A stretch of DNA of 64,000 bases from Sphingorhabdus lutea (lineage in GTDB: Bacteria; Pseudomonadota; Alphaproteobacteria; Sphingomonadales; Sphingomonadaceae), in assembly GCF_001889025.1 (NCBI RefSeq), contig NZ_CP018154.1, positions 796,501-860,500 of the forward strand, given 5' to 3'. Numbering within the stretch: position 1 is the first letter of the stretch; each line of letters opens with the position of its first letter. Shown here piece by piece: positions 36,379 through 45,136 of this stretch. The notes beneath the pieces are model-generated. The model was not told the DNA's origin. It saw only the letters and a program-made list of their open reading frames with translations, and made no database searches. The position numbers were made by a program, and so were the translations under genes.

Positions 36379-37578
36379 ATGACCGATTTGTTTAGCAAAT
36401 TTGATCCCCTTATCCAACAACGCGAAACATTGCTTTCCACCGGGATAACCGATCCATTTTCTTTGGTGATGGAGGAGGTGAAATCCCCCACCGTGGCCGT
36501 TTGTAATGGGCGGGAGACAATTTTGCTGGGCACATATAATTATATGGGCATGACATTTGATGAAGATGTGATTGCTGCGGGTCAAAATGCGCTGACCAAT
36601 TTTGGTGCTGGCACAACGGGCAGCCGCGTCCTTAATGGCACTTTTCAAGGGCATAAGGAATGCGAAGACGCGTTGAAAGAATTTTATGGCATGGATCATG
36701 CCATGGTTTTTTCCACCGGATATCAGGCAAATTTAGGCATTATTTCCACCATTGCGGGCAAGGGGGATTATGTCATTTTGGATATAGACAGCCATGCCAG
36801 CATTTATGATGGATGCGCCATGGGCAATGCCGAAATTGTGCCCTTTCGTCATAATGATGTCGAGGCGCTTGAAAAAAGGTTGAAACGCCTGCCCGCCGAT
36901 GCGGGTAAATTGGTGGTGCTGGAGGGCGTTTATTCCATGCTGGGCGATATTGCCCCCTTAAAAGAAATGATCCGCGTGTCGAAAGAGGCGGGCGCAATGG
37001 TTTTAGTCGATGAAGCGCACAGCATGGGCTTTATCGGGCCAAATGGTCGCGGCGTTGCCGAAGAACAGGGCGTATTGGACGATTGCGATTTCATTATCGG
37101 CACATTTAGTAAAAGTGTGGGCACAGTTGGCGGATTTTGCGTGTCCAACCACCCAAAATTTGAGGTGATGCGCCTTGTTTGTCGCCCCTATGTCTTTACC
37201 GCCAGTCTGCCCCCCGCCGTGGTGGCGTGTAGCGCGGCCAGTATCCGCAAATTAATGCATAATGGCAATAAACGCGCCCATTTATGGGAAAATAGCAAAA
37301 CCCTTCATAAAGGATTGATTGATTTAGGCTTCACTCTTGGCACTGAAACCCCGCAAAGCGCGATTATCGCGGTTATCATGCCCGATTTGGAACGCGGCGC
37401 GATGATGTGGGAGGCTTTATTGCATGAGGGGTTATATGTGAATCTTGCCCGTCCACCTGCAACGCCGGCTGGCATGACATTATTGCGCTGTTCACTATGC
37501 GCGGAACATAGCGCGGATCAGGTGACCGAAATTTTGGCAATGTTCGAAGCAGCGGGCAAAAAAATCGGCATTATTTAA
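36379..37578 (+). CDS. spt: serine palmitoyltransferase
   Basis: A PLP enzyme of the alpha-oxoamine synthase family that condenses serine with a palmitoyl thioester to 3-ketodihydrosphingosine, the committed step of sphingolipid synthesis. It has 399 residues. The Schiff-base lysine is K245 in GTFSKSVGTVGG, a sequence typical of SPT rather than of glycine acyltransferases. The cofactor acid and histidine are in VLVDEAHSMGFIG. The ACP gene precedes it. Homologues are AONS and KBL, less likely given the TFSKSVGTVGG motif and the context. Confidence 0.93.
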   Translation: MTDLFSKFDPLIQQRETLLSTGITDPFSLVMEEVKSPTVAVCNGRETILLGTYNYMGMTFDEDVIAAGQNALTNFGAGTTGSRVLNGTFQGHKECEDALKEFYGMDHAMVFSTGYQANLGIISTIAGKGDYVILDIDSHASIYDGCAMGNAEIVPFRHNDVEALEKRLKRLPADAGKLVVLEGVYSMLGDIAPLKEMIRVSKEAGAMVLVDEAHSMGFIGPNGRGVAEEQGVLDDCDFIIGTFSKSVGTVGGFCVSNHPKFEVMRLVCRPYVFTASLPPAVVACSAASIRKLMHNGNKRAHLWENSKTLHKGLIDLGFTLGTETPQSAIIAVIMPDLERGAMMWEALLHEGLYVNLARPPATPAGMTLLRCSLCAEHSADQVTEILAMFEAAGKKIGII

Positions 37579-37597
37579 TATATTTTATGGATGACAT

Positions 37598-37628
37598 GGA
37601 TTGTTTCTGTTTAATTTAGAAACAATCC
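37598..37628. repeat. perfect 11-bp inverted repeat between spt and the hydrolase gene
   Basis: GGATTGTTTCT (37598-37608) and AGAAACAATCC (37618-37628) enclose a 9-nt loop. The right arm includes the last codons and stop of the minus-strand hydrolase gene. The pair lies at a convergent junction, so it may stop both transcripts, though no T run is seen. Confidence 0.5.
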
Positions 37629-38638
37629 AAATCATTTGCCATGATGATTTCGCCTGTAAAATGTGATTTTATGGCGGCCAGCACGGCATCCTTATCATCC
37701 AATGCGCGTTTCATATGATGGGTAAGCAAAAGCATTTTGGGCTTTATAGCCGCCGCTGCTTCTCCAATAGAATTGCCATCGCGGTGCAGGCCGCGCGGCT
37801 GTCCATCGGCCATGGAAATGACATTATGCATCACCAAAATATCCGGATTGCTTCCAGATAATTGGGTAACAAAATCCTCGCTTAAAAAACTATGGTCACC
37901 GGCAAAAATAATGCTTCGTCCTTTATATTTCACAATATAGGCGAGCGATGGGACAGGACCGTGATGCACCGATATTGCCTGAATCTCTATCCCGTCCTTT
38001 GCATAAATTTTGTGCAAAGCTTTATTGGCGGTGTCAATCTCCACGGGCGATATTTTGGCTTTATTGTCGCTGCCATCACCATATCCACCCAAATATGGTA
38101 AAATGCCATTTGCGCCATAAATAGCGGTCAATATTTGCGTTGGTCCGGCGAAAAATTCATCCCCCTTTGGCCCTATAAATTGCAGCGATTGTGTCCGCCC
38201 TGAAAAAGAACCGCTGTTCAATAATCCAGGCAGGCCGCTAATATGGTCGCCATGTGCATGGGTAAAGAATATGGCCTCTAAATCGGTAAAATTTGCCTTT
38301 GCCTCGCCAAAACGGATGAACATGCCAGGGCCAATGTCAAATAAGAAACGCGCCTTGCCGTCAATCCAAATCAAATTGCTTGAACCGGCACGGCTGCCCT
38401 CTGCTATTGGGCCGCCCGTGCCCAATATTTGCAGCGACATTCCAAAATTTTGGCCAATATTTTGGCCCATATTTTGGGGGCATGTTGTTTGTTCACCCTG
38501 ATTTGCGGCAATTATTTCAGGTTCAATTTTTTGGCGAATAAGGGCGATATTTTCATCATGGTGAATATGATTTGCCGCATATGCCATGTGCGGCACGGCA
38601 AAAAGGCTGACAACGGCAAGAATAATATATTTATGCAT
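37616..38638 (-). CDS. secreted metallo-beta-lactamase-fold hydrolase
   Basis: A 340-residue exported hydrolase. The signal peptide MHKYIILAVVSLFAVPHMAYA starts at ATG 38638. The metal site HAHGDH lies at residues 127-132, with GGPIAEGSRAGSSN upstream and LLTHHMKRAL near the end. The sequence resembles the RNase Z / phosphodiesterase-like group. Residues 55-66 are three QN(M/I/F)G units coded by a 12-bp tandem repeat. It is the last gene of a minus-strand operon with a lipid kinase and a Tam41-like gene, so a phosphoester substrate is plausible but unproven. Confidence 0.85.
   Translation of the reverse strand: MHKYIILAVVSLFAVPHMAYAANHIHHDENIALIRQKIEPEIIAANQGEQTTCPQNMGQNIGQNFGMSLQILGTGGPIAEGSRAGSSNLIWIDGKARFLFDIGPGMFIRFGEAKANFTDLEAIFFTHAHGDHISGLPGLLNSGSFSGRTQSLQFIGPKGDEFFAGPTQILTAIYGANGILPYLGGYGDGSDNKAKISPVEIDTANKALHKIYAKDGIEIQAISVHHGPVPSLAYIVKYKGRSIIFAGDHSFLSEDFVTQLSGSNPDILVMHNVISMADGQPRGLHRDGNSIGEAAAAIKPKMLLLTHHMKRALDDKDAVLAAIKSHFTGEIIMANDLDCF
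38442..38477. repeat. three 12-bp repeats in the hydrolase gene
   Basis: CCAAAATTTTGG, CCAATATTTTGG and CCCATATTTTGG follow one another at 38442, 38454 and 38466. Each codes four residues (QNFG, QNIG, QNMG on the minus strand). The first unit is also a perfect palindrome. Confidence 0.85.
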
Positions 38639-38658
38639 ATAAATGGTCCGATATAAAA

Positions 38659-39582
38659 TTATTTTACCGCGCCCTTTGCCAATAATTTGGGCAGCAAAAA
38701 TATGGCTGCAATAAAGGGCCATTTGCGTTGCCATGGGCGTATGGTAATATTTGTCCCTGCATGGCGATTTATTTTCCATGCCAAATAATCAATCCCGCCG
38801 GCATAGGTAAAGGCGGCCTTGCCCAACCTTAAAATGGTTAGCCATTTACCGCGCCGACGCAATGCCGGCCATCTGCTTAATTCCTGTTCAACGCGAAAGC
38901 GATTATCACCCACAATATGCACTTTATCGCCGCGTATTTCGGCTGCAATTCGGCAATGATAAAGCCCTGCCTTGCCAATTTGGATATAACGTTCGGGGTC
39001 AAATTTTATCACATCACCCGGGCGGCTTTTGCTTTCCGCGCGCAGCTCCGCGCCATAGGTAAGGGCAAAGCCGCTTTCCCATAAATCAAGCAGGCCAACC
39101 TCGCGATCGCTATGTGCCAATGCGGCGTTTAACAATGTTGGCACAGCGCTGGCCACTGCATTGGCGATGGCTTGTTCGGTGTCTTCATTTATGCGCCATA
39201 CCAAACGGACAGGCTGGCTGAAACGTGCCCATACGGAGATGTTATCCGCCTCTGGCTTACATAAATTGGCAAAATCATCCATTGATAAAATGGCCACCTT
39301 GGCCGCCAATCCATTAAAATTATATGGAAAGACATTGGGCGGAATTCGGCGATTCCATTTTGCCATCCATGGTTTTTCATATGCATCGTCATAATTTGAA
39401 ACGATGACATAGAAATCCAGCATTTCGCCTTCTAATTTTTCTGAACGCAGACATGAACCGTAAAATAAAACGGCCATGGCGGCGCCCAAATATTGCTGCG
39501 CGATATGTTCTGCAAATTCGTTAATTTGCGGATTGACCGGCGTGGCAAGTTCGGCAGAAATTGATTGTCTTAAACTAATCAT
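38659..39582 (-). CDS. Tam41-like nucleotidyltransferase (CDP-lipid synthase candidate)
   Basis: A 307-residue protein. The N-terminal half has VLFYGSCLRSEKL (GS nucleotide-binding loop, residues 41-43) and EGEMLDFYVIV (acid D56), followed by KVAILSMDDFANLC. These parallel the mitochondrial CTP:phosphatidate cytidylyltransferase Tam41. The C-terminal half has a helical section and a final hydrophobic patch (PFIAAIFLLPKLL), suggesting membrane association. It sits between a lipid kinase and a hydrolase, so transfer of CMP to a lipid phosphate is the inferred reaction. Assignment rests on motif likeness only. Confidence 0.65.
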   Translation of the reverse strand: MISLRQSISAELATPVNPQINEFAEHIAQQYLGAAMAVLFYGSCLRSEKLEGEMLDFYVIVSNYDDAYEKPWMAKWNRRIPPNVFPYNFNGLAAKVAILSMDDFANLCKPEADNISVWARFSQPVRLVWRINEDTEQAIANAVASAVPTLLNAALAHSDREVGLLDLWESGFALTYGAELRAESKSRPGDVIKFDPERYIQIGKAGLYHCRIAAEIRGDKVHIVGDNRFRVEQELSRWPALRRRGKWLTILRLGKAAFTYAGGIDYLAWKINRHAGTNITIRPWQRKWPFIAAIFLLPKLLAKGAVK

Positions 39583-39650
39583 GCATGGCTCTTAACAAGG
39601 GGATGCCTGCTTGTCCAAATATCTTATGGCGCAAATGAAAATGTTTTGCC

Positions 39651-40628
39651 CTATGCCGCAATTTTTAAAAATGGCACAGGCGGCGTAGAACGCAGAACGA
39701 TGGGGCTTTCGTCATAGGCGGTGAAAATTTCGCCATCCAAAATAACGCTGCTATTATTGCCATCAATGCGGATAATGTCGCCTTGTTTAATATGCACGCC
39801 GTCAATATGGTTTTTACCCAATTTTCCGCCGATGGAGGCAGCCAAGGCGCGCAGCATTGACCATGGCCGTTCATCCACCGCCAAAAATTTCAATCGGCCA
39901 TTAATTTTGCTATCATTGCTGGCGGAGCGCCCGCCCAACAGCAATTTTTCCAAAGTCGTGACGATTAAAACCGAAAAACTGCCCTGCAATTCATTATTGC
40001 GAACAAAGGAAACACGCAGCGGTGTTCCCTTTTTGGGAAGGAAGCTGGCGCGAAGACCAAATATGGTTGAGAAAAATACGGCAAATGCGGCCAAAATATG
40101 GCTGATAAAATTGGGCAGGCCCAAGGGATAAATTTTTGTGCGGCAATAAAGAATCGCATCGGCGAGGCCAGCACCACCCAAAAACATGCCCAATACGGGC
40201 CGTGCATTTTCGCTGCCATCGGACAAGGCGATCAATTCGCGCGATACAATATGCGGGCTCATATCATGGCGCGCCATTTCGATAATACGTTCCAATGCAG
40301 CAATGGGATCGCCCTCTGCCCCCAAATCAAGGGCGATTAAATTGGTCTTACCATTGGGCAAAACCGCCACTGGCGGCGGCGCATCGGCAAAATGTCCGCC
40401 ATGATAAAGCTCGGTCAGGGCGGCCTGAACCGTGCCGTCTCCGCCATTGATAATCAAAACCTTTGGCTTGACCATCGCTATGCTTTCCAATGCCTGGCCG
40501 ATTTGGCTGGCCTGTTCCACTTCATAATGGAAAATATCGGGATGACTGGCGCAGAAACAGCGCATTTGCGGCAATAATGACTTATTGCCTGTCGAATTTG
40601 GGTTCGATAATAATGCGACTAGTGCCAC
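39651..40628 (-). CDS. diacylglycerol/sphingosine kinase-family lipid kinase
   Basis: A 325-residue catalytic-domain protein of the DGK/LCB5 family. The ATP loop is NGGDGTVQAAL (GGDGT at residues 62-66). The second conserved loop is LPNGKTNLIALDLG instead of the usual P-GT-N pattern, and the C-terminal beta domain has DGVHIKQGDIIRIDG and SVILDGEIFTA. It starts with GTG at 40628; GGAAGG lies 11 nt upstream. Given the serine palmitoyltransferase nearby, a ceramide or sphingoid base is a likely substrate, but diacylglycerol cannot be excluded. Confidence 0.82.
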   Translation of the reverse strand: MALVALLSNPNSTGNKSLLPQMRCFCASHPDIFHYEVEQASQIGQALESIAMVKPKVLIINGGDGTVQAALTELYHGGHFADAPPPVAVLPNGKTNLIALDLGAEGDPIAALERIIEMARHDMSPHIVSRELIALSDGSENARPVLGMFLGGAGLADAILYCRTKIYPLGLPNFISHILAAFAVFFSTIFGLRASFLPKKGTPLRVSFVRNNELQGSFSVLIVTTLEKLLLGGRSASNDSKINGRLKFLAVDERPWSMLRALAASIGGKLGKNHIDGVHIKQGDIIRIDGNNSSVILDGEIFTAYDESPIVLRSTPPVPFLKIAA

Positions 40629-40647
40629 TTTTGCGTCAACCTTCCAT

Positions 40648-41127
40648 TTACATATATTTCATATTGATCGTGATACGTGTCACGCCGGAACCAGCAGTAA
40701 AGCCGACTTTTTTATAGGATGGCTTACCCAAATTAAAAATATTCAGGCTGGGATTATTTGAAAACCCGCCGCCATCTTTGCTTATATCCGTTTTGCCATT
40801 GGCGTTGCGGTCATGGCGCACGGCGATGCCATATGTGTTGTTACCCGCAGTAATCGGCACGCAAATGCTCATTGTGCCTTGGCTGGCGCTGCTTTCAATA
40901 CGGTGCAACCATTTGCCCCTTGCCAACCATTCGGAACTATTGGCTTTGTAACTTTGCACACGAATCTTGCCTTCGGAATTTTTAATGCCGGTAATTGTGA
41001 CCAACACTGCTGGCCCTTTGCCTGAATTACATGTAGATAAATTGTTACTGACTTTGGTTCCTGCAGATGCGGATGTCGCACATAGCGCCAATGCAGCAAA
41101 TGAGATGGGAACGAAAATTTTCAACAT
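40648..41127 (-). CDS. DUF2141 secreted protein
   Basis: A 159-residue exported protein with a signal peptide (MLKIFVPISFAALALCATSA). The mature part is a single beta-sandwich pattern: AVLVTITGIKNSEGKIRVQS, YGIAVRHDRNANGKTDISKD (with the DRNANGK calcium-like loop) and a C-terminal strand GVTRITINMKYM. DUF2141 function is unknown. It opens the minus-strand operon with the lipid kinase 19 bp downstream. Confidence 0.85.
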   Translation of the reverse strand: MLKIFVPISFAALALCATSASAGTKVSNNLSTCNSGKGPAVLVTITGIKNSEGKIRVQSYKANSSEWLARGKWLHRIESSASQGTMSICVPITAGNNTYGIAVRHDRNANGKTDISKDGGGFSNNPSLNIFNLGKPSYKKVGFTAGSGVTRITINMKYM

Positions 41128-41248
41128 GACCTTTTTACTCCTGGTGTCTATAGACCTAAAAATAAAATATTTTAAGGCTGCACCCCTGAACTAAATATGT
41201 TTATGGAATAAGTTTAAGGCCAAATTAGGGTAATAGGGCGTCGATAAA

Positions 41249-42490
41249 TTGAAATTTTTAACTGCGACAGATAAATATATTGCACGATCCATCGCTTTGC
41301 CGATGTTGGCGACGCTGACCATTGCGGCAATGCTGTTATTATTGGATAAAATGTTGCGCCTATTTGACTTTGTGGCGTCCGAGGGCGGCCCGGTTAGCGT
41401 GGTTTGGCGCATGCTTGCCAATTTATTGCCCGAATATTTATCACTTGGCATCCCCATTGGTGTGTTAATGGGGATATTATTGGCATTTCGTAAATTGGCG
41501 CTGTCCTCTGAATTGGATATTTTCCGCGCGGTGGGGCAGGGTTATTGGCGTTTATTGCGGGTGCCATATATGATTGCGATTCTTTTAATGGGCGTGAATT
41601 TGGCCATTGTGGGTTATGTACAGCCCGTATCACGATATTTATATGAAGAATTGCAATTTGATTTGCGTTCTGGTGCATTGGGCGCGTCGATAAAGGTGGG
41701 TGAATTTAATAATTTGGGTAAAAATATCACCATCAGGATTGAAGATAGCAAGGATAATGGCACCAATTTATCAGGTATTTTTGTCCATATGCAAACCAAA
41801 TCAGGGCAATCTTTATCGGCTAGCGCGGATAAGGGGATGTTTTTGCGCACCGATGACCGCGATACGATTATCTTTCGGATGAAAAATGGAACATTGGTGC
41901 ATGACAGCCCCAAATATGTATCGCCGCGTATTTTGACATTTTCTAACCATGATATACCCATTGATCTGCCCGCATTGGAAAAATTTCGTGGGCGCGGCGG
42001 CGGTGATGGCGGCAAAGACCGCGAAAATACTTTGCCTGAATTATGGAAAATTGGCGGCGACATGACCAAATCGGCCGATGTTCGTAACGCAGCACGTGCC
42101 AATATGCATTTTCGGATTGTGGAGGTGGTGATGATGTTATTATTACCATTATTGGCGCTTGCATTGGCCATTCCGCCCAAACGGTCGACATCGGCATTGG
42201 GCGTGTTTTTATCAATTATCATGGTTGTCACCTATCATAAAATAAATGAATATGGCGCCAGTGTGGGCAGCATGGGCATTGTCGATCCCATCATCGCGCT
42301 TTGGGGGCCATTTATTATTTTTGCTGGTTTAATATTGTGGATGTATCATATTATCGCCCATGTTCCGGGGGGGCAGCCCATTGGATATTTGGAAGTTATG
42401 GCCAGCAAATTTGGCAAATGGCTGAAAAAATTACTACCATCGGGCGGTTCATCGGCCAATCGGCATCAGCCAGATAGGGAAGGGGCATAA
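41249..42490 (+). CDS. lptF: LPS export permease LptF
   Basis: An inner-membrane subunit of the LptB2FG transporter that extracts LPS from the membrane. It has 413 residues, six helices and a large periplasmic domain between helices 3 and 4. Family parts include KYIARSIALPMLATL, then PEYLSLGIPIGVLMGILLAF and the C-terminal PLLALALAIPPKRSTSALGV. The start is a TTG at 41249; AGGG lies upstream. lptG follows one base later, and the minus-strand DUF2141 gene diverges from it. Confidence 0.93.
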   Translation: MKFLTATDKYIARSIALPMLATLTIAAMLLLLDKMLRLFDFVASEGGPVSVVWRMLANLLPEYLSLGIPIGVLMGILLAFRKLALSSELDIFRAVGQGYWRLLRVPYMIAILLMGVNLAIVGYVQPVSRYLYEELQFDLRSGALGASIKVGEFNNLGKNITIRIEDSKDNGTNLSGIFVHMQTKSGQSLSASADKGMFLRTDDRDTIIFRMKNGTLVHDSPKYVSPRILTFSNHDIPIDLPALEKFRGRGGGDGGKDRENTLPELWKIGGDMTKSADVRNAARANMHFRIVEVVMMLLLPLLALALAIPPKRSTSALGVFLSIIMVVTYHKINEYGASVGSMGIVDPIIALWGPFIIFAGLILWMYHIIAHVPGGQPIGYLEVMASKFGKWLKKLLPSGGSSANRHQPDREGA

Positions 42491-42491
42491 G

Positions 42492-43586
42492 ATGCAATTG
42501 CAATTTTTCCCATCGCGCCAAATTTCAATTTACATGGGCAAATTATTCATTGTCCGCACCTTTGCGGTGTTGGCCATGTTGGTCATGGTTTTAATGGCGC
42601 TGGACATGTTGGGCGAAAGCGGCAAAATTTTGGAGGTGCCAGGCAATGATCAGGGTGATTTATGGCATTATGCCGCCCTGCGCGCGCCGCAAATTGTCGC
42701 CCGATTTTTGCCTTTTTCGGTATTATTGGGAACTTTAATCACGCTGGCCACGTTAAATCAAAATAGCGAAATTATCGCCATGAAGGCATCGGGATTATCC
42801 GCGCATCAAATTTTGGCGCCGATGATATTGGCCAGCCTGTTGGTCGCGGGGATAAGCTTTACCTTTAATGATCATGTGGTCGCGCCATCCACTGCACAAT
42901 TAAAAATATGGCAGGATGCGGCATATAAGCCTGTGCCAAAAAATGCCAATTTCCGCGCCAATATTTGGGTAAGGGAGGGTGATGACCTTATCAAAGCGGG
43001 GCGCGTCACCGGATCTGGCGCGCAAACAAAATTACACGATGTTGCCATTTATTTTCGCGAACAGGGCAAATTGCAACAGGTTATCCGCGCGGAAAATGCG
43101 GCATATATTGATGATGCATGGCAGTTGGGAAAGGTGAAAATATTCGATATCGCCACCGGATCAAATAAAGAAGAAAGCCAGTTAATCATAGGGCGCGGCA
43201 TTGGGTATGAGCGATTTGAAAATCAAAAAGTGGACGGCAATGCCCTTTCCTTCACGCAGCTTGGCCATGCGATAAAGGCGCAAAAACAGGCAGGCCGCAG
43301 AACTGATGCGTTGGAGGGGATTTATTGGCATAAATTGGCCGCGCCTTTGTCCAGTTTGTTAATGCCTTTATTGGGCGCGGTGGCCGCATTTGGATTGGCC
43401 CGGTCGGGGGCATTATTCCTGCGGGCGGTTATTGGCATGGCACTGGGCTTTGCCTATTTTGTGGTGGATAATTTCGCGCTGGCCATGGGTAATTTGGGGG
43501 CATATTCGCCGCCCGTTGCGGCGTGGGCGCCATTTTTATTATTCTTCCTTATTGGGGAAACCGTCTTAATCAGGACCGAGGAATGA
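42492..43586 (+). CDS. lptG: LPS export permease LptG
   Basis: The second permease of the LPS transporter. It has 364 residues with the same six-helix layout as LptF. Characteristic parts are QISIYMGKLFIVRTFAVLA, LPFSVLLGTLITLATLNQNS and MKASGLSAHQILAPM. C-terminal helices include LLGAVAAFGLARSGALFLR. It starts one base after lptF, with AAGGGG upstream, and its stop overlaps the next gene by 4 bp. LptB and the rest of the bridge are not in the window. Confidence 0.94.
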   Translation: MQLQFFPSRQISIYMGKLFIVRTFAVLAMLVMVLMALDMLGESGKILEVPGNDQGDLWHYAALRAPQIVARFLPFSVLLGTLITLATLNQNSEIIAMKASGLSAHQILAPMILASLLVAGISFTFNDHVVAPSTAQLKIWQDAAYKPVPKNANFRANIWVREGDDLIKAGRVTGSGAQTKLHDVAIYFREQGKLQQVIRAENAAYIDDAWQLGKVKIFDIATGSNKEESQLIIGRGIGYERFENQKVDGNALSFTQLGHAIKAQKQAGRRTDALEGIYWHKLAAPLSSLLMPLLGAVAAFGLARSGALFLRAVIGMALGFAYFVVDNFALAMGNLGAYSPPVAAWAPFLLFFLIGETVLIRTEE

Positions 43587-45136
43587 CACAGGCGCAAGGT
43601 GCAAATTCGGGCGCAATTAACGGCGAACCGGCCAAGGTTATTGACCGTTCGGATGTAGCCAAAGGGGCAGGCATGGCGGCTTTATCGCGCCTTGGCGTGG
43701 TGGTGGAGGTGTTGGCCCAGCCCGCCTATACATGGATGTTCGGCTTAACCGGCTATGGTATTTATGTGGTATTATGGGCGGCGGTGAATATTATAGCGCG
43801 CTTTTTGGATTTCGCCATGGGACAGGTGTTGCAGCGGCTTGTCCCTGCAACAAATGATAAAGTTCGTGCCCATGCCATTGTTAAATTTGCATTATTATTT
43901 GCCACATTGATGGGGGCAATTGCCGCGCTTATCATTTCATTATCGGCGGATTATGTTGCCACACATATTTCATCCACCCCTGAGCAGGCAAAAAATATGC
44001 CCCGCGCCATTGCCATTTTTGCATGGACCATACCTTTGTCCATTTTTATGGAGGTTGCGACAGCTTCGGCCCGCGCCATGCGGGCATTTGGTCCAGAATT
44101 GCGGCTGCGTGTTTTTTGGGAACAGGTGGCACGGTTGATTTTTGCCGCCGGATTTTTCTTAATCGGATTTGGATTTGAAGGGCTTTTATGGGCGCATGTT
44201 GTTTCCTTAAGCTTAATCGCGATTTTATGTGTTCAATTATTGGGCAAATATTTTGATATTAAATTGTTAATTTCTGCGCCCGTTTCGGATGTATGGCGGG
44301 AAATTATCCATACTGGTTTGGCGATGATGCCGTCAAATTTGGTGCGTAGAGCGCATAATGATTTACCGCCAATATTGTTAAATTTCCTAATCCCCGGTGC
44401 GGCGGGGGCGACGGCGGCGGGATTATTTGGCATTGCCCGTAAAATTGCGTCCATCCCGTTAATTGTGCGGCAGACATTTTTATATGTATTGGCCCCCATT
44501 GCATCATCCGTGGCGGCGGGCAACAGGCGCGATATCGCCCCGATTTACAGTTTTGCCAATCATATTTCATTGGTAATCTCTGTGCCCCTTGCATTATTTT
44601 TAATGATGGTGGCGGGCGATATATTAACGGCATTTGCCCCCGGGGCTAAGGCGGCATTGACAATATTGCTTATTTTATTGGCTGCACGGGCGATTGAGGC
44701 AGTTTTCGGCCCTGCCACACCGATTATAGAAATGATTGGGCATAAAGCTTTGCCATTAATCAACAGCGCGGTGGGTTTAATCCTTTGGCTTGTCTTTGCC
44801 ATTTTATGGGTGCCGCAATATGGGTTGGAGGGGATGGCGATGGCCGTTGCCATTCCTGTGGTCATCATGACGTTAATGGCGGTTTTTGAATTATGGCAAA
44901 GCGATGGGATAAGCCCATTTGACAGCGGATTTGCCCGTGGTTTGATTGTTACTGCGATTGTGTGCGCTATATTATGGGGAATTGGGTTTTTATTGCAGCC
45001 ATTTGGCGGGCGAATCCGTGCAATTACATTATTTATTTTATTTTGGCCGTCGGTTTGGCTGTGCCTGCGATTTGGATTGGACAATCACGCCAAAGAGGCA
45101 TTGGGTAAGGCCGCAAAGAAATTGCGTTTAATTTAA
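43583..45136 (+). CDS. oligosaccharide flippase family protein
   Basis: A 517-residue polytopic protein with about fourteen hydrophobic segments, of the MATE/MOP superfamily polysaccharide exporter type. The opening AALSRLGVVVEVLAQPAYTW and the later GLFGIARKIASIPLIVRQTF resemble Wzx-like flippases. The N-terminal 25 residues are cytoplasmic. It starts at ATG 43583 by a 4-bp overlap with lptG. The lipid-linked sugar it moves is unknown. Placement after lptFG suggests envelope glycolipid or O-antigen-like export. Confidence 0.85.
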   Translation: MTQAQGANSGAINGEPAKVIDRSDVAKGAGMAALSRLGVVVEVLAQPAYTWMFGLTGYGIYVVLWAAVNIIARFLDFAMGQVLQRLVPATNDKVRAHAIVKFALLFATLMGAIAALIISLSADYVATHISSTPEQAKNMPRAIAIFAWTIPLSIFMEVATASARAMRAFGPELRLRVFWEQVARLIFAAGFFLIGFGFEGLLWAHVVSLSLIAILCVQLLGKYFDIKLLISAPVSDVWREIIHTGLAMMPSNLVRRAHNDLPPILLNFLIPGAAGATAAGLFGIARKIASIPLIVRQTFLYVLAPIASSVAAGNRRDIAPIYSFANHISLVISVPLALFLMMVAGDILTAFAPGAKAALTILLILLAARAIEAVFGPATPIIEMIGHKALPLINSAVGLILWLVFAILWVPQYGLEGMAMAVAIPVVIMTLMAVFELWQSDGISPFDSGFARGLIVTAIVCAILWGIGFLLQPFGGRIRAITLFILFWPSVWLCLRFGLDNHAKEALGKAAKKLRLI

